Source of the DNA: Cryptomeria japonica
Lineage: Eukaryota; Streptophyta; Pinopsida; Cupressales; Cupressaceae
DNA length: 64,000 nt
Assembly (NCBI RefSeq): GCF_030272615.1
Contig: NC_081414.1
Location: forward strand, 47,484,501-47,548,500
Reading direction: 5' to 3'
Made by a program: the position numbers and the translations under genes. Shown here one piece after another: positions 11,301 to 22,642 of this stretch (the stretch's first letter is position 1; the number at the start of each line of letters is the position of its first letter). The notes under the pieces were generated by a model. The model was not told the origin of the DNA. It saw only the letters and a list, made by a program, of their open reading frames with translations, and made no database searches.

Positions 11301-13256
11301 CATTCTCCTCAAAGAGACTACCCTGCAACTCCCATCTGAAAGTCCCCTGAGTACAACAGTCCTACCCTCATGCTGAAACCTCATTTCCAACTTCGCTAGG
11401 TTGAAAGTGAACTCAACCAGCGATGCCATCCATGTCATACCGAGGATGACGTCGTAATCTCCCATGTCCACAACATAGAAATCATCCTCCAACTCATAGC
11501 CATCTCCAAATCTAATGTGAAGATTTGAAACCTTCTGAGTACATAATAGCTTTTGGCCATTAGCCACCATGACTCTAAAACCATCATGCTCCTCTGTCTG
11601 TAAACCTCTCCTGGCTACCAACTGTGTATCTATAAAGTTATGTGTAGCCCCAGTGTCAATGAGAGATATCACTTTCTGCCCCTGGATAGTACCCCTGACC
11701 TTAAACGTGATTGCCTTTTGGGCCCCTGTCAAGCGTGCCAACGATCTATCATCCTTAGGAATGCTGCTCTCCTCTATCGTGTTACCCTCATCTGAATCGG
11801 AGTGCTGATCCTCCCCCTCTGACTCTGACTCCTCTGCTGAAAAATACTCCATTTGATTTGCCTTAGCCTTGAGAGGGCATTTATGAGATAAGTCCCAAGG
11901 CTCTCTACACTGGAAGCATAGTTTCTTCTTTCGTAGTTCATTCAAGGTTTCACTGTCTAGTCCTTTTGATCCTTCTTTGGGTTTGTTATACTCTTTCTGA
12001 AATGGTTTTTTGTCTTTGTCCTTGCGGTAGGGAGAATCTGTTGAATGGTATTTTCCTTTGTATACCGAAGGGGCTAAATCTCGTGCCTTTTTAGTTGCTT
12101 CTGCTAAGGTGAGTGGATCATGTCCCTTCACCCAACCACGTAACGGATCAGCAAGCCCATCACAAAATAACACCACCAATCTCCTAGGAGAGATATCAGT
12201 AACAAGTACAGACAAACGCTGAAACTCGGCGATGTAAGCATCCACTGAACCTGACTGTTTTAACTGTGCTAACTCCTTGAAATGTAACTCGGGATCCCTA
12301 GTGTCAAATCTCTCGATCAATCTTTCTGTGAATTCCTCATAGGATGTAATCTGATTATGCCCCAGAGTCACCATGCCATGATGCCACCATTCATGCGCAA
12401 CGCCATCCAAATGCATAGCCGCATACTTGATAGCCTCATCCTCAGGCATAGGATTTAGCTGCAAGTATGTATCTATCTTCTGCACCCAAGCTCGTGCAGT
12501 CATCTTCCCTGAAGCATCATAATAAGGCAAGGAAAGTTTTCCAACTTTCTTTCTTAGCTCAAAATTCTGATTCCTCCCTCCTGCTCTAGGCATATGTCTC
12601 ATCCTCAAGTCCATATAATCTCTGAGGGAAATATCTGCCTGAAACTCGGGTCCACTGGCCTCCCAGTCCCTCCTGAACTGACCCTGTAACTCAGTAATCT
12701 GCGGTTCATTCACTGGTTGAACCGGATCCCTAGGTGGGAAGGTGGGTAGAAGAGGTCTCGAGCTCGCTGTTCGAGCTGGGCGTGCAACGTGTCTAAAGTT
12801 ATCCGCCTCATTCCCATTGTTGCCATGTCCATTATTACCATTAATATTATTCTCAAGGCCATTGTTGTTGCCACGACCTCCATTATTATCATCTCCCCTA
12901 TTGTTATTGTTTCCATTGTTGGCATCACCTGGATTAATATTGATGCCCATCTGTCTAGCCATAAGCTGCAACATCATGTCCATTCGCCTATTCTGCTCCT
13001 GCTGCATACGCTGCCCCTGCTCTAACGTACCCAGCAACTGTCTGAACATCACCTCCCCCTGATCTGGAACGATATTCCTCTCATCTCGGTCACCCATACT
13101 GCTGTCCTGATCAAAGAATATTTCCTCTATGTCTGTATGACTGGATTCTATGTCCACCTGCACGGATGAACTAGACTGCTCACTCTGACTATCCGGATTT
13201 CTATTTTGTCTGGCCCTGGTATTGCGAAAATTATAATGCCCCTGTCGCATGCTCAA
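8373..13256 (-). CDS. gag-pol: chromovirus gag-pol polyprotein, intact (1627 aa)
   Basis: One uninterrupted frame encodes all retrotransposon functions. Order: gag (about 1-470) with a chromovirus-type zinc knuckle (CFQC..HKC near 445); aspartic protease with DTGATHNF (about 535); reverse transcriptase with CIDYRALN and FFDD in place of YVDD (about 760-930); RNase H with CDASG, DREMLA and TDHN; integrase with HHCC finger, [15 protein letters not shown] and HPQTDGQTE; and a C-terminal chromodomain ([17 protein letters not shown]). The chromodomain identifies a chromovirus and is known in the family to guide integration to heterochromatin. The N-terminal gag is asparagine-rich. The stop lies 19 bp inside the 3' LTR. 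Start chosen at the first ATG after the leader (a second ATG follows two codons later). No premature stop or frameshift. The exact clade (for example Tekay-like) was not determined. Confidence 0.95.
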   Translation of the reverse strand: MSMRQGHYNFRNTRARQNRNPDSQSEQSSSSVQVDIESSHTDIEEIFFDQDSSMGDRDERNIVPDQGEVMFRQLLGTLEQGQRMQQEQNRRMDMMLQLMARQMGININPGDANNGNNNNRGDDNNGGRGNNNGLENNINGNNGHGNNGNEADNFRHVARPARTASSRPLLPTFPPRDPVQPVNEPQITELQGQFRRDWEASGPEFQADISLRDYMDLRMRHMPRAGGRNQNFELRKKVGKLSLPYYDASGKMTARAWVQKIDTYLQLNPMPEDEAIKYAAMHLDGVAHEWWHHGMVTLGHNQITSYEEFTERLIERFDTRDPELHFKELAQLKQSGSVDAYIAEFQRLSVLVTDISPRRLVVLFCDGLADPLRGWVKGHDPLTLAEATKKARDLAPSVYKGKYHSTDSPYRKDKDKKPFQKEYNKPKEGSKGLDSETLNELRKKKLCFQCREPWDLSHKCPLKAKANQMEYFSAEESESEGEDQHSDSDEGNTIEESSIPKDDRSLARLTGAQKAITFKVRGTIQGQKVISLIDTGATHNFIDTQLVARRGLQTEEHDGFRVMVANGQKLLCTQKVSNLHIRFGDGYELEDDFYVVDMGDYDVILGMTWMASLVEFTFNLAKLEMRFQHEGRTVVLRGLSDGSCRVVSLRRMEKLFRHNDIEWATECLVMPTSPEPRVKSHPPDIQEILDRHAKVFSDIPHGVPPDRGAEHVIELEEGAKPVMITPYRHPKKHKDEIEKAIKELLEMGHIRPSKSPFASAVVLVKKKDGTMRMCIDYRALNKKTIKNRYPIPRIDELIDELHGACFFTKIDLRSGYHQIRMRAEDIEKTAFRCHYGHFEFMVMPFGLTNAPATFQSCMNQVFREQLRRFVLIFFDDILVFSKTWEEHSQHLEEVLSILERESLYAKESKCEFGMTELLYLGHIISADGVQVDPEKIRAIVDWPTPTNLTQLKGFFGLCGFYRRFVKGFSQTAAPLTDLTKKGAFVWTEAAQRCFDHFKQVMSSCPVLALPDFTKPFELQCDASGDGIGAVLMQEKHPIAFESRKLRGVERSYSIYDREMLAIMHALAKFRSYLVGGRFVIKTDHNSIKYFMNQRDLNDRQQKWVTKLQAYDFDIEFVKGKKNVVADALSRRPHLCALVEISGDWRDQIIAEYVGDAWASGLISGTIQDDRYEVIDGLIRVQDRVYLIPSSHLREVILKAFHDAPTAGHPGIFKTYRQIRERFTWRGLKNDVQRYVRECAVCQQNKGEHTFPAGLLQPLPIPDRKWESISMDFITGLPRVQGRDCIYVVVDRLTKFAHFFAIPSIYTAAQVADLFFREIFRLHGLPRFIVSDRDSKFMSVFWQELFGLCGTDLTPSTSYHPQTDGQTEIVNKWVEGYLRNYVTAQQKAWVRWLHMGEYCYNTTYHMSIKMTPFMALYGYDAPSFMDLVLGDNRVPKAKNLLQDSQDILKVLKENIQQAQNQQKLYADQHRIERSFEVGDMVYLKLQPYRQSSLKKSGAEKLKPRFYGPYRVIRRVGEVAYELELPEGSRVHNVFHVSRLKKAIGQSVVPSTDLPPLDEEGKLVLVPEAILDVRERTLRNRIVKEYLVKWRDLPDEDATWENEQVLQHSGVNLLEDKQFQGGRTVMSPF
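8392..8404 (-). other. polypurine tract
   Basis: On the minus strand AAGGGGGGCGGAC directly precedes the 3' LTR and would prime plus-strand DNA synthesis. Just upstream is a GAGGACAAGCAA stretch at the end of the chromodomain-coding region that is shared with the other chromoviruses here (53240-53290). Confidence 0.8.
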
Positions 13257-13330
13257 TCATACATTCTGGACCTGTTTTATTTCTGCAATATGTTTTGGTG
13301 AAAGTTTCCCACAAGATGGCAGAATCTTCT

Positions 13331-13342
13331 GCTCTGATACCA
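13331..13342 (-). other. primer-binding site, initiator Met tRNA
   Basis: Minus-strand TGGTATCAGAGC lies one base after the end of the 5' LTR. This is the classical plant initiator tRNA-Met primer site, and its spacing supports the LTR end at 13344. Confidence 0.92.
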
Positions 13343-13343
13343 C

Positions 13344-14112
13344 TTTAATGGACACCCCCTGTTCGGTACTGTAGCAAAAACACTATTTTCAAATCTGCAC
13401 TTTCAAACCCCTGTAAAAACATCATGCAAGAGCACCAAATGAAGCCCAATGTGTTTCCTGAATGAAAACACCATTAATCCTCCTGACTGTGTCTTTCAAC
13501 AGCGAAGAGAATGCTAGCAAAGAGGGATTCCGTCCTCCAAGCCCAATAATCAGATTTCTACGAAATCCAACAGCATCACATTAATTCATCCCCAGCATAT
13601 CCCAAAAGAGAGCTCTCAACCTCCATTTATATCTTCTTCCTGGATGCAAACACTTCATTTTCTCAATGTGGGATAATACATTTTAGAATAAAATATTATT
13701 TCCCACAATACACATTAAAGGGAACTTTTAATATTTTAAACATTACTTTATATTCCCAACCTTATAATATAACGATAAAGTTAAATATTTAATTTAACTT
13801 TACACTTTATCGTTAAATATTAAAACCTTGTTGATAATCTCTTTAAATCATTGTCGCCTTCAAATATTTTCTACTGATAATTATGCCAACCAGGGAAACA
13901 CTAAAAATTCCAAGTCACTGCTTGGAGACTAACTTACTATAAATAGTAAGTGTCTAGAAACCTTGTCAAAGCAGCACCGATTGGCCTGAAACTGAAAACA
14001 CCTAGGCCAAAATACCTCAGGATCCCACCAATGTCCTTGTTAGCCTTCGGGATCGTGTCAGAATAGGCTAACGACACCCCATATCATGTTGCGCTAAAAA
14101 GGGGACATTACA
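13344..14112 (-). repeat. 5' LTR of the intact chromovirus
   Basis: 769 bp. The minus-strand TATA box (ATATAAATGG, about 13624-13633) lies about 480 bp into the LTR, separating U3 from R/U5. The U3 palindrome is at 13932-13951. Flanked on the right by TGTTA. Confidence 0.93.
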
Positions 14113-14117
14113 TGTTA

Positions 14118-14839
14118 CTCCCTCAATACCCGTACAGATCTTCCACACACAGATCAGTAACACCATACATCCCTAGCTAGGTGGACTTGTACGGCATCTA
14201 CAACTCCATAATGTATGATGCATCCACTACTTAGTATGGCTAAGTCCCCTCATTGTATCATACAAGTCTTCTAGTTTGACACTGTTGATGTATTCACTTC
14301 GAACACAAAATAAAATACTAAGTATTATATCCTCTCTTGAACAAAGAAACCTCATATGCTATACCACCTGATCAAATGAGATGACTCCAAGGTTTACAAT
14401 GCGAACTATGCGACTTAACTTGATTCTTTGAACTCAATGCCACTATCAGAATCCATTTCCAATAAAGTTGGCGTTACCCAAGAATCTTTGAACTTTTGAA
14501 GAATGTTCAAATTGACCAAAAGGGCCATTATAGTATGTTCCCTATTGTGATACAAAGCGTTGAGGGGCAAATCCCCCACCACCAAGCCCAAATTAAGGCC
14601 TTTGAAACCTCTCAAACCTTCATGGCACACACCATTTTCACAATTTTATCACTTTCAAGAGAAACTAGGTATTTGGTACTTTTTAGTTATAAAATGTTTT
14701 AAAAAACTTTAAATTAGTGTCTAGCGAGTTTTTTGGTAATTACTTGCAAAAAAACCAGCGAGTACTCACTAGAAACTCAACAAGCTAGACTACTAAGTTT
14801 TCTTGCGAGTAACTTGTTAAGGAAAAAAATTGGTGAGTA
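14118..14839. other. no feature recognised
   Basis: Target DNA of the chromovirus. Only short frames; several 'gcgagt'-type repeats near 14720-14840. Nothing assignable. Confidence 0.4.
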
Positions 14840-14844
14840 CTCAT

Positions 14845-16980
14845 TAAAAAATAAATTGAATGAATGATTCAATAATCGGATAATCTATTCAACAATATAC
14901 AAGCGTATATATAGAGATTACAAGACAACGTTCTAAATTAAGAACAAGTCGTTTAAAGTGAACTACTAAAAAGCTAAACGCTAAATAAAGCTTAAAAGCT
15001 AATTAACTAAAAAGAAAAAGCTAAATGCTAAATAAAGCTTAAAAGCTAATTAACTAAGAAGCTAAATGACCATTAAACAAGGAACTAAATATAGGTGACT
15101 AAAATATAATTAAATATTCTAATACCCTCCCTTAATGGTCATTCTATCTACTAACTACCCTACAGAAGACATTGCAGGTCTTTTGATCACAAATGAAAAG
15201 AACACTTTGCTGCAGTGGAGACCCTCCCTGGATCTGAAAAGTGTTAATGACGAAGAATACAGAATCCATCCAACCTGACGTTGGGAACCAAATTGAAACC
15301 TGAAACCATGATTTTGAGGAAAATCGGTAAACCCTTTTGTAGAAGAGTATCAACTCCAAAATTGACTGCAAGATACCACAGTTGCAGATGTTCGCCCTGG
15401 CAGGTGCAACCCAAACTAACTACAACAAAGCACGATTTTGAGGAAAAAACCGTCAAACCTTGAAATAGAAACCCTCGAAAAGAGAATTTACGATTTTGAG
15501 GAGAAAATCGAAAAACCAAGAAATCTGAGGTTACAAATCATCGTTTTTGTAGAAAAAAAGGGTAAAACCTAGATAACTAAAATCTTACGCAAATATCACA
15601 GATTACAAATGAGATAATTTTTAAGGGAAAATTATAAACCCTGCGAACAATTTTTGAGGAAAAAATCGTGAAAACTCTCCAATGATTTTTTGTGGAAAAA
15701 ATCAAAAAACCGATAGACAATTTTTCAAGAAAAAATCATGAAAACCCTGGGACCTGTAAGACGAGGTCTGGCCTAAATCAATCTGATCAAGGCAACGATA
15801 TTCAAATATCGTGAACATGCACTATTTCTAGGTGTTGTGGCAGCTGTTGAACTTTTGTCTGTGTTCCAACATGATATTGGTCAAAGATGCCATCACGAAA
15901 ATGGAGGTTGCACGAGGTCAACCTAGTGAAAGCATGAGACAGAAGAATCAAATTCAAAAATCAGAATAGAAGCAGCTGCACAAAAAACCTGAAACCCTGG
16001 AGGAGAATTCTAGCACGAATTCTAAGGTGCAAATTTTGAGGTTTGGAAGAAACCCAGAAATTAAAAAATTTCTACAAACTTAAAACAGCATAAATGGTGC
16101 CCAAAAAAAACAGCAAAAATCCCAACATCCACAGAAATAGTAGAAATTGTGAACTGTTTTTAAATTCCAAGGCAAATTTGCTGGCACAAAATTCGAGGTG
16201 CGAAAAACGAGGCACCCAGAAAAATATGAGACCAACCCAAAAAAGATCTCGAAAAACCTACCAAGAATTTGAAAACAGAATGCAGATCTGACGGTTCAAA
16301 AATTGAGGCACGAAAAACAATGCACCCAGAAAAATTTGACGACAACCTAGTTGAGGTCTCGAAAAAACCCACCAAAAATCTGCAACCAGAATAAAATTTT
16401 GACTTGAACTGAAGGGTCAAAACTCTAGTCGAAAATTGCAGAAACCCTAGGTGAAATTTTCAATCGGCAAAAAAACCTCTAGGTTGCAAGCCCGAAAATC
16501 TACAGAATCCTAAAAAAACATGAACTGCTGCCTAGCACAAAGAAATTCGCCCACGAACAAGAAACCCTCGAAACCCACAAAAAACCTTCAAAAAAGCAAA
16601 ATCGTTTTTGTATTAAAAAACAATAAAAAAAATCTGGAAAATATTCCAAAAAGAAGGCCATTAATAAAAATTCGCCAAACTTTAAAGATTCCCATCGACC
16701 CGCTCTGATACCGTGAAAAATAAATTGAATGAATGATTCAATAATCGGATAATCTATTCAACAATATACAAGCATATATATAGAGATTACAAGACAACGT
16801 TCTAAATTAAGAACAAGTCTACTAAAAAGCTAAACGTTAAATAAAGCTTAAAAGCTAATTAACTAAAAAGAAAAAGCTAAATGCTAAATAAAGCTTAAAA
16901 GCTAATTAACTAAAAAGCTAAATGACCATTAAACAAGGAACTAAATATAGGTGACTAAAATATAATTAAATATTCTAATA
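14845..16980 (-). mobile_element. short non-autonomous LTR retroelement
   Basis: Two direct repeats, 14845-15124 (280 bp) and 16714-16980 (267 bp, one 13-bp indel), bound a 1.6 kb internal region without coding capacity. A perfect CTCAT duplication flanks it (14840-14844, 16981-16985). On the minus strand the 5' LTR (16714-16980) ends TTTTTCA and is followed by a primer site GGTATCAGAGCGGG (16699-16712). A polypurine tract ATTAAGGGAGGG (15125-15136) precedes the 3' LTR. LTR starts are TATTAG on this strand, so termini are non-canonical. It must depend on another element's proteins. The internal part carries a hairpin array (15307-15739) and a partial duplication around 16190-16400. Confidence 0.85.
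15307..15739 (-). repeat. hairpin array in non-autonomous element
   Basis: About eight copies of (N)RATTTT-loop-AAAATY(N) followed by 'aaacc'. Examples on the plus strand: CGATTTT/AAAATCG (15491-15510), ATAATTTT/AAAATTAT (15614-15635), TGATTTTTT/AAAAAATCA (15683-15704). Stem bases change in pairs. A/T richness makes chance pairing easier here than in the other arrays. Confidence 0.5.
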
Positions 16981-16985
16981 CTCAT

Positions 16986-18038
16986 TGAGTCTACCAATGT
17001 GGACTCGTTCGACATCCATGCTCAAGAACACATTACAAGGATACATTGACCCAGAATCCTAATACTTTCTATTTATTGCAAAGAAGAGGGAATCACTCTT
17101 TTCCTCTTCCTTTTTTGATCTTATTGGCAATAACAATTGTCCACTCAATGAAGAATCATTGTTGTTAATCCTACAATAATATAACTTAACCCACTACATA
17201 AAAGTGTGGAGGGAATTATAGTTTGAGGCTAGGGAACTAGAATCCCCCCCCGAACTAGCCTACCTTTATCTTTCTCCCACCACTTATTTCCTAATGTTCT
17301 ATTTCCAAATCAAATCATTGATATGATTTCTAAACGTCTCTATTTTAATCACTTGTTAGTATTCTAGTTTACACATTAGTTGTAAACATAACTTGAGTTT
17401 TGGATAGGTCAAATTTGCTTATTTATTTTATTTTTAATTCAAAACCCCAAAGAATAGATTGTACAATGTTCATATTAGGAGACCTGTTTTTGTTTTGTAT
17501 TTTAGAGTAGACTAAGTCACAAGGCTTCCCCTACAAATTCGAAGAGAGTTTTTCCTCATCCACTAATTTGTTTTGTATTGTATCAAAGTGACAAATTGAA
17601 ACACCAGCAAAACATACTCTCATGATGATAGTTTTCAACAATCAAGAACATAGACTATTCTTGATGAATTTGTTTAAAGCATAAAACTGAGAGATCTAAC
17701 ACCATGATCACGGGTAAAATAATAGTAATCATCTATGAATCTGCCTCCCATATTATCATACAATTTACAATAACAGTCTTGATTGGTGATACAAAATAGT
17801 CCTAGAATCCTAGCCCTGTGACATCCAAAGCATCAACCTAGTTCTGTTAATGAAAATTTGAGTAATGAATGCAACGTTAAAACTACAAGTTTATAATAAA
17901 AATAATCTCTTACAACTTTTATGAATAAAAACGATAAATTTCTTTGCAGATCTTTTAATCATCGTTTATGACTAGAGTTCCACAATTGAAGACAAGATCA
18001 ACAAAAAATTTACTATTAACATAAGAAAATGAAATTAC
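16986..18038. other. probable isoamylase intron or downstream DNA
   Basis: AT-rich sequence without transposon domains. I searched by eye for the next isoamylase exons (the conserved segment with AHDGFTL) and did not find them. Confidence 0.4.
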
Positions 18039-18101
18039 CTTATACAAATCAGAAGACCCAGCTAAGCGTGTAGCAAAGGAACCCTTCATCCCTGCATCAC
18101 C
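18039..18101 (-). CDS. ISA3: isoamylase exon (ISA3-like), 21 codons
   Basis: A 63-bp exon bounded on the minus strand by acceptor TTTAG and donor GTAATT. It encodes GDAGMKGSFATRLAGSSDLYK, which from knowledge of the family matches the glycogen-debranching/isoamylase catalytic barrel segment of plant isoamylase 3 (GDxGMKGxFATRxxGSxDLY). Isoamylase hydrolyses alpha-1,6 linkages of starch in plastids; ISA3 acts mainly in leaf starch degradation. It joins in phase 0 to the exon at 18608-18659, and together they give 38 contiguous residues. The frame is open and splice sites are intact, so the gene may be functional; other exons are not visible here. Confidence 0.85.
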
Positions 18102-18607
18102 CTAAATGAACCATATTCTAAAAAAATCAATTAAAGAAACCATAAAAGAAATAAAAATAACTTGGCATTTTCTCTCTTGAGATATCAAATATACATAAAT
18201 TATGATATAATAGATATTTACAAATCTAGGTTTGGAAGCTATTAATATTTTTCATAGACAAAAACAAGTGCAAAGAAAGGACCATGAGTTTAAATTCAAA
18301 ACTATTCAACTAAGATTTAAAAAATTATCTAAAAAATTAACTATAGGCTGGACCCATTTTGTTGAAATTAACAAAGAAATCCCTTCCCATATGAAAATAT
18401 ACAACTTTTTTCTATCCAATGATGCCTTTTTGAAATTTTAATCAAATAAAGATGTTTTACTTTCATTAGGGTTGAATCATTCAAAGACTAAAAATGAAAT
18501 GAAAAAAAAAAGGCGTCAATACATGATATTGTTATCATAAAAATATATACGATAGCCAGATAACATCTTCCCAAGAAATAAGTAATTCAGTGTCCAAATT
18601 GAATTAC

Positions 18608-18659
18608 CTTAATGAACCTTCTCACATCATCCCGGTACTTGCCATTCCATTCTGCCCAC
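18608..18659 (-). CDS. ISA3: isoamylase exon (ISA3-like), 17 codons plus one base
   Basis: A 52-bp exon with minus-strand acceptor TTTAG and donor GTAATT. After one leftover base it reads WAEWNGKYRDDVRRFIK, the conserved isoamylase stretch that precedes the GDAGMKG segment encoded by the next exon 507 bp downstream. Both exons lie in the family's expected order on the same strand. The exon upstream of this one (which should end near the conserved PWDCGG..PNWDR region) was not found up to the window end, so the upstream intron is either very long or the gene is truncated. Confidence 0.85.
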
Positions 18660-18970
18660 CTAAATGAAGAACATAAAAGTAGATTACTTAAAAATGTATA
18701 CAATCATGTTACCACTCTTCTTTCTGTTATAAATCTATTGTTTTAACCACATGATCCATTGTTTACAATTTAAAAATAAAAAAATAATATGGTAAGACTA
18801 TTGTTATATTGATGAGAATATTGGTGAAAAGAATTATTAGGAGTCAGGACAACATAACATAGGATGACAACTAAAATGTTTGTGAGCCATAGAAACAGTA
18901 ATAAAACTAGAGTTACAAGAAAACATGTTGGCATAGAAAGACAAATAAGATCAAAGCAAACTCATACATA

Positions 18971-19043
18971 GTCAAATTTGGTCTTCATCTTTCTCACATT
19001 TTTCTCGTCAAATTTGGTCTTTCATCTTTGTCACATTTTTCTC
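18971..19043. repeat. tandem duplication, about 36 bp x 2
   Basis: The unit beginning 'gtcaaatttggtctt' and ending 'acatttttctc' occurs twice back to back (18971-19006, 19007-19043) with few differences. Lies in the putative intron upstream of the isoamylase exons. Confidence 0.75.
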
Positions 19044-20359
19044 CGCGTTATTGATATAATTTTGAAACATATTCATTCAATATTTTGTTCAATGCTAAAT
19101 TTCATTATTGAAGGAAGACTACTAAAGGAGGTGCTAGGTATTTTTAGAATGGCATCCCAATTATAGGTAGTCATAATCTTATCATCATTCTTGATTCATT
19201 AAGACTTTAAAACAAATTGGATAAAGTTGGCCAAATAATTGTGTCCTTCATACTATCCAAAAGATCATTAACGCAACAAAGCAATACCTAACGCTTGTGA
19301 TAATTTCAGTGCTTACACCTTGAAATCAGCATTCATTCTCTAAAACCAGAAATTAATCTTTTACCAAGAATACTAAAGCACCAAAAGGAGATTTTGATTC
19401 TTCTATGAATCTCCTCTAAGGGAATTTCTACATTTGACATCCCACTTCTACTTTTTCAATTTCAACATAAAGTTGGTGTGGGATCTAATGAGTAGGAAGA
19501 GCCACTACTTCCACCTCCAAGTGTGTGTTACCAATTTAATTTGTCTTTTGCAAGACACCACAAAAAGGAACTGAGGTAAACTTCTCTTCATATTATAAGG
19601 AAAAGCTCCTTGAAATCTAAATGAAACCAAAATACTAATCTTAAATGACCCTAGACACCAAACCATACACAAGATATACACATATCAACACTGGAGTTGT
19701 CCCCAAGGATAAACCCAAACACGCAACACAGATATAACACAAATAGGAAGTTCAATGCACAACAACAAAGATGTGATGTCCTTTACTAAGAGATTTAGAA
19801 AATAAATGAGAATTTACAACAATACCAGAAATTTCATCAAAATTCAATTTTTCCTCATATTCTGGTCTGCGCATTCTATCCCTTTTCTCTGTAAACTTTT
19901 AAATCCTTCCAATCTCTGCCAAAGTCCTCAAAAACAATCCTCCTCCCCCTAATTGGCAACTGTCAACTTTCTTCCTTCTCTGATGGCAACTCCTCAACTT
20001 CTCTCTTTTGTCTATCGTAACCATCCCAACTGTTGGTAGTTTGAATTTTTTTAAAATAATGCAAGTTCAATAGCCAATCAAGTAGTTTAATCAAACGCTT
20101 ACACGTGGCAGAAGAAAACACCATCCTTTCACATTCTTTGATGATTAGCAATGAGAATATGCAAGAGTATCGTTGGTTGAATAGATTAGGATAACCTTAT
20201 CGGGCCTCAAAACAAGTTCTAAAACTCCCTCAAGTCTCTGCTTTTAAAAAATCACTTGTTCATGAAATATTTTCGAGTTCCGAATCAAGTTAGAAAACTT
20301 CTTCGGGGTTTAAAAAAAAGTGAGAAAACTGCTTCGAGTTCCAAACGACTTTTGACAAC
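19044..20359. other. AT-rich DNA, probable intron
   Basis: No motif-bearing frame, no LTR termini. Likely intron of the isoamylase gene; not proven. Confidence 0.4.
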
Positions 20360-21310
20360 AAAGCTGTCATGTCCCCTCCTGGGTCGTTATACATATACGG
20401 AGAGAAAGAGAGAGAGACCCTAAATGAAGAAGTTATTATTATTGAGTTATATAATAATTACCAACGAATGAATATTTAATATTTATTTATTTATTAAATA
20501 TTATTATTTAATTAACATTTATTAATAGTTATAACTAATAATATTCTTTAAATGATAAGAATGGGTAAATAGAATACATACAAGCAATCATATGGTTTCT
20601 CCAACAAACAAGAGTAGCATTTAGACTAATTGACATTAACATTTAATTGGACATTACATCACTAGTATTCCTCACTCTTGTGAAGTCTCTAAAAGAGACA
20701 AAATTGCGAATGTAATTGGAAGACCATTATTATAGAGGGTTCAAAGGGTGGTGCTTAGCATGAACCACCATTTAAGAACACTAATCGTATAGTCAACGAT
20801 CATGATTAAGGACATATCGAGCACTCTAAGGGGATTTATGACGTAGCCTTCTACTCGGACACCCTTCGGTAGTTCATGGTTCTGATTTAAAATTATTTAA
20901 TAATTTTAATATATGGATTAATTAAATAAGGTTATTGTAAATAATGATTAAAATGATAATATAAGTAAGATATTAAAAATAAAGGAAATACATTTAATAT
21001 ATAAAGAAAATTATTATTTAATATTTAATATATAATAAGGAAAGTGTTATTTAATATTTAATATATTTAAAATATATATATATAATAAAGAAAGTGTTCT
21101 TTATTATATATATATATATATAATAAAGAATAAGTGTTATTTATTATTTAAGACATTTTTAAATGGCAAAGTAATATAATAAACTATGACGAGGCCCCCC
21201 CTCCCCTCGATTACCCCCACACAAAGTGGTGCGAGGGTAATCGGGCTGCGATTACCACCGCAACCCTTCATGTGGAAGGGGACCCGTGGAGGGGTACAAC
21301 CCTTCACGGG

Positions 21311-21320
21311 GTATAAAAGG
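21311..21320 (+). promoter_or_regulatory. TATA box of solo LTR
   Basis: gtataaaagg after a GC-rich upstream region, orienting transcription to the right, toward the hairpin array at 22121-22374. Confidence 0.6.
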
Positions 21321-21432
21321 GAAGGCAGCCATAGTTTGGAAGGGGGGTAGGCAGCGAGAGATTTAGCGGCAGAGACAACCACAGAGCTGGAACTTCTGCT
21401 GCGAATAGAACAGTACGTAATAAAGTATAATA

Positions 21433-21618
21433 TATAATGCTCATTACTATATACATCAATCAACATAGGTAATAAATATGTTAATGCTATTTACAGTATG
21501 TATTAATGAATATAAGTAATTAATATGTAATGCTCATTACTATATATATCAATGAACTTAGGTAATTAATATGTTAATGCTATTTACTGCATATATTAAT
21601 GAATACAAGTAATTAATA
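21433..21618. repeat. two AT-rich tandem repeats of about 93 bp
   Basis: A unit beginning 'taatgctcattactatata' occurs twice with scattered substitutions, and partial derivatives continue to about 21800. Confidence 0.65.
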
Positions 21619-22120
21619 TTCTAATATATACATTAATGAATGACTATTTTAATAGATAAGTAATGAATGTAATTAATGTATATTTAATATATATGATAAT
21701 GAATATTTTAATGTAGACGTTAATGAATGGTTTTCAGATATTAAGGAATAAGTGTAAACCATATGTTAATGAATATGTACAAACATACGTAATGAATACA
21801 TATGAATGCATAGTAAGGGATATACATTGATAAAGGTGAATGTTTTATAATGGACACCTTCTGAATATATGTTAAGAAATACATGTAAATCAGGAATATG
21901 TAAATGTGGATTGTGGAATGGAAAATAGTAATTAAATGCAAAAATGTATTATAAATGTGATTACATGATGGAGGCTATAGGGGGGAAACTCCCTTAGTCC
22001 AGGGAGGGATTATGATAATCCCTAGGGCAGTATATATACTGAATATCTATATGCATATATATGTCTTGGTTGACTAAGTTCATCCAAGAAGAGACAGATC
22101 TGGCGGTCCCCTCTGAGGAC

Positions 22121-22374
22121 TTGGATGATGGGATGCATCATCCAAGGCAAGGAATTGACATATGGTCTTCCTTGGATGGCTTGGGTGTAAGAGACAGGAA
22201 TCGAATTAACCTTCGATTTCCTAGATGGCTTGGGTGTAAGAAGTTACATCCAAGACAGGAAATCGAATTAACCTTTGATTTCCTGGATGGCTTAGGTGTA
22301 AGAAATTACATCCAAGACAGGAATTGAATTCACCTTCGATTTCCTGGATGGCTTGGAACCAAGATGGGTTCCAA
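22121..22374 (+). repeat. alternating hairpin array in LTR transcript region
   Basis: Seven hairpins tile this stretch. TTGGATGATG/CATCATCCAA (22121-22145), CTTGGGTGTAA/TTACATCCAAG (22229-22253), CTTAGGTGTAA/TTACATCCAAG (22291-22315) and CTTGGAACC/GGTTCCAAG (22352-22374) alternate with AGGAAATCGAA/TTCGATTTCCT-type hairpins (about 22197-22222, 22257-22283, 22318-22343). The period is about 60 bp. Confidence 0.7.
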
Positions 22375-22499
22375 GAAGGCGAGCTTCACGGCCGCCTAAG
22401 GACATATCTCTGTATGGCATTCGTATCCTTTTTTTATTAGATAAGAATTGTGATTAGTGTTAACTAAGTATTTTAAAGTTAAATTGCAAGTTGGATTAG

Positions 22500-22500
<1 letters not shown>

Positions 22501-22580
<80 letters not shown>
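22501..22580. repeat. (TA)40 microsatellite
   Basis: Eighty bases of uninterrupted TA dinucleotide inside the solo LTR. Length may be assembly-sensitive. Confidence 0.95.
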
Positions 22581-22588
<8 letters not shown>

Positions 22589-22642
22589 ATTCTAACAATC
22601 TGTTTTGCAGGACAGTGATCCCTAACTAGCAGGGACATTACA

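Larger units (their letters stand above)
7618..14117 (-). mobile_element. complete Ty3/gypsy chromovirus with target duplication
   Basis: Full-length element on the minus strand: 5' LTR 13344-14112, initiator-Met primer site, one long gag-pol frame, polypurine tract and 3' LTR 7623-8391, flanked by TGTTA at 7618-7622 and 14113-14117. I saw no difference between the two 769-bp LTRs when reading them in parallel, which indicates very recent insertion. The polyprotein is uninterrupted. With TSD-defined ends the LTR begins TGTAATGTCCCC and ends CCATTAAA, so the 3' end is not the usual CA. This is the best candidate for a currently competent element in the window. Confidence 0.95.
20365..22642 (+). 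mobile_element. solo LTR, 2278 bp
   Basis: Starts TGTCATGTCCCC and ends CAGGGACATTACA, with imperfect 5-bp flanks AAAGC (20360-20364) and AAATC (22643-22647), 4 of 5 matching. A GC-rich block leads to a TATA box (gtataaaagg, 21311-21320). Downstream lie AT-rich tandem repeats, a hairpin array and a (TA)40 tract. The start resembles the TGTAATGTCCCC start of the chromovirus LTR families here. No internal domain is attached. Boundaries rest on the termini and an imperfect duplication. Confidence 0.62.

Noticed and set aside
12710-13062. Overlapping frames on both strands over gag N-terminus
   Set aside because: Shadows of the asparagine-rich (AAT/AAC repeat) gag region of the chromovirus.
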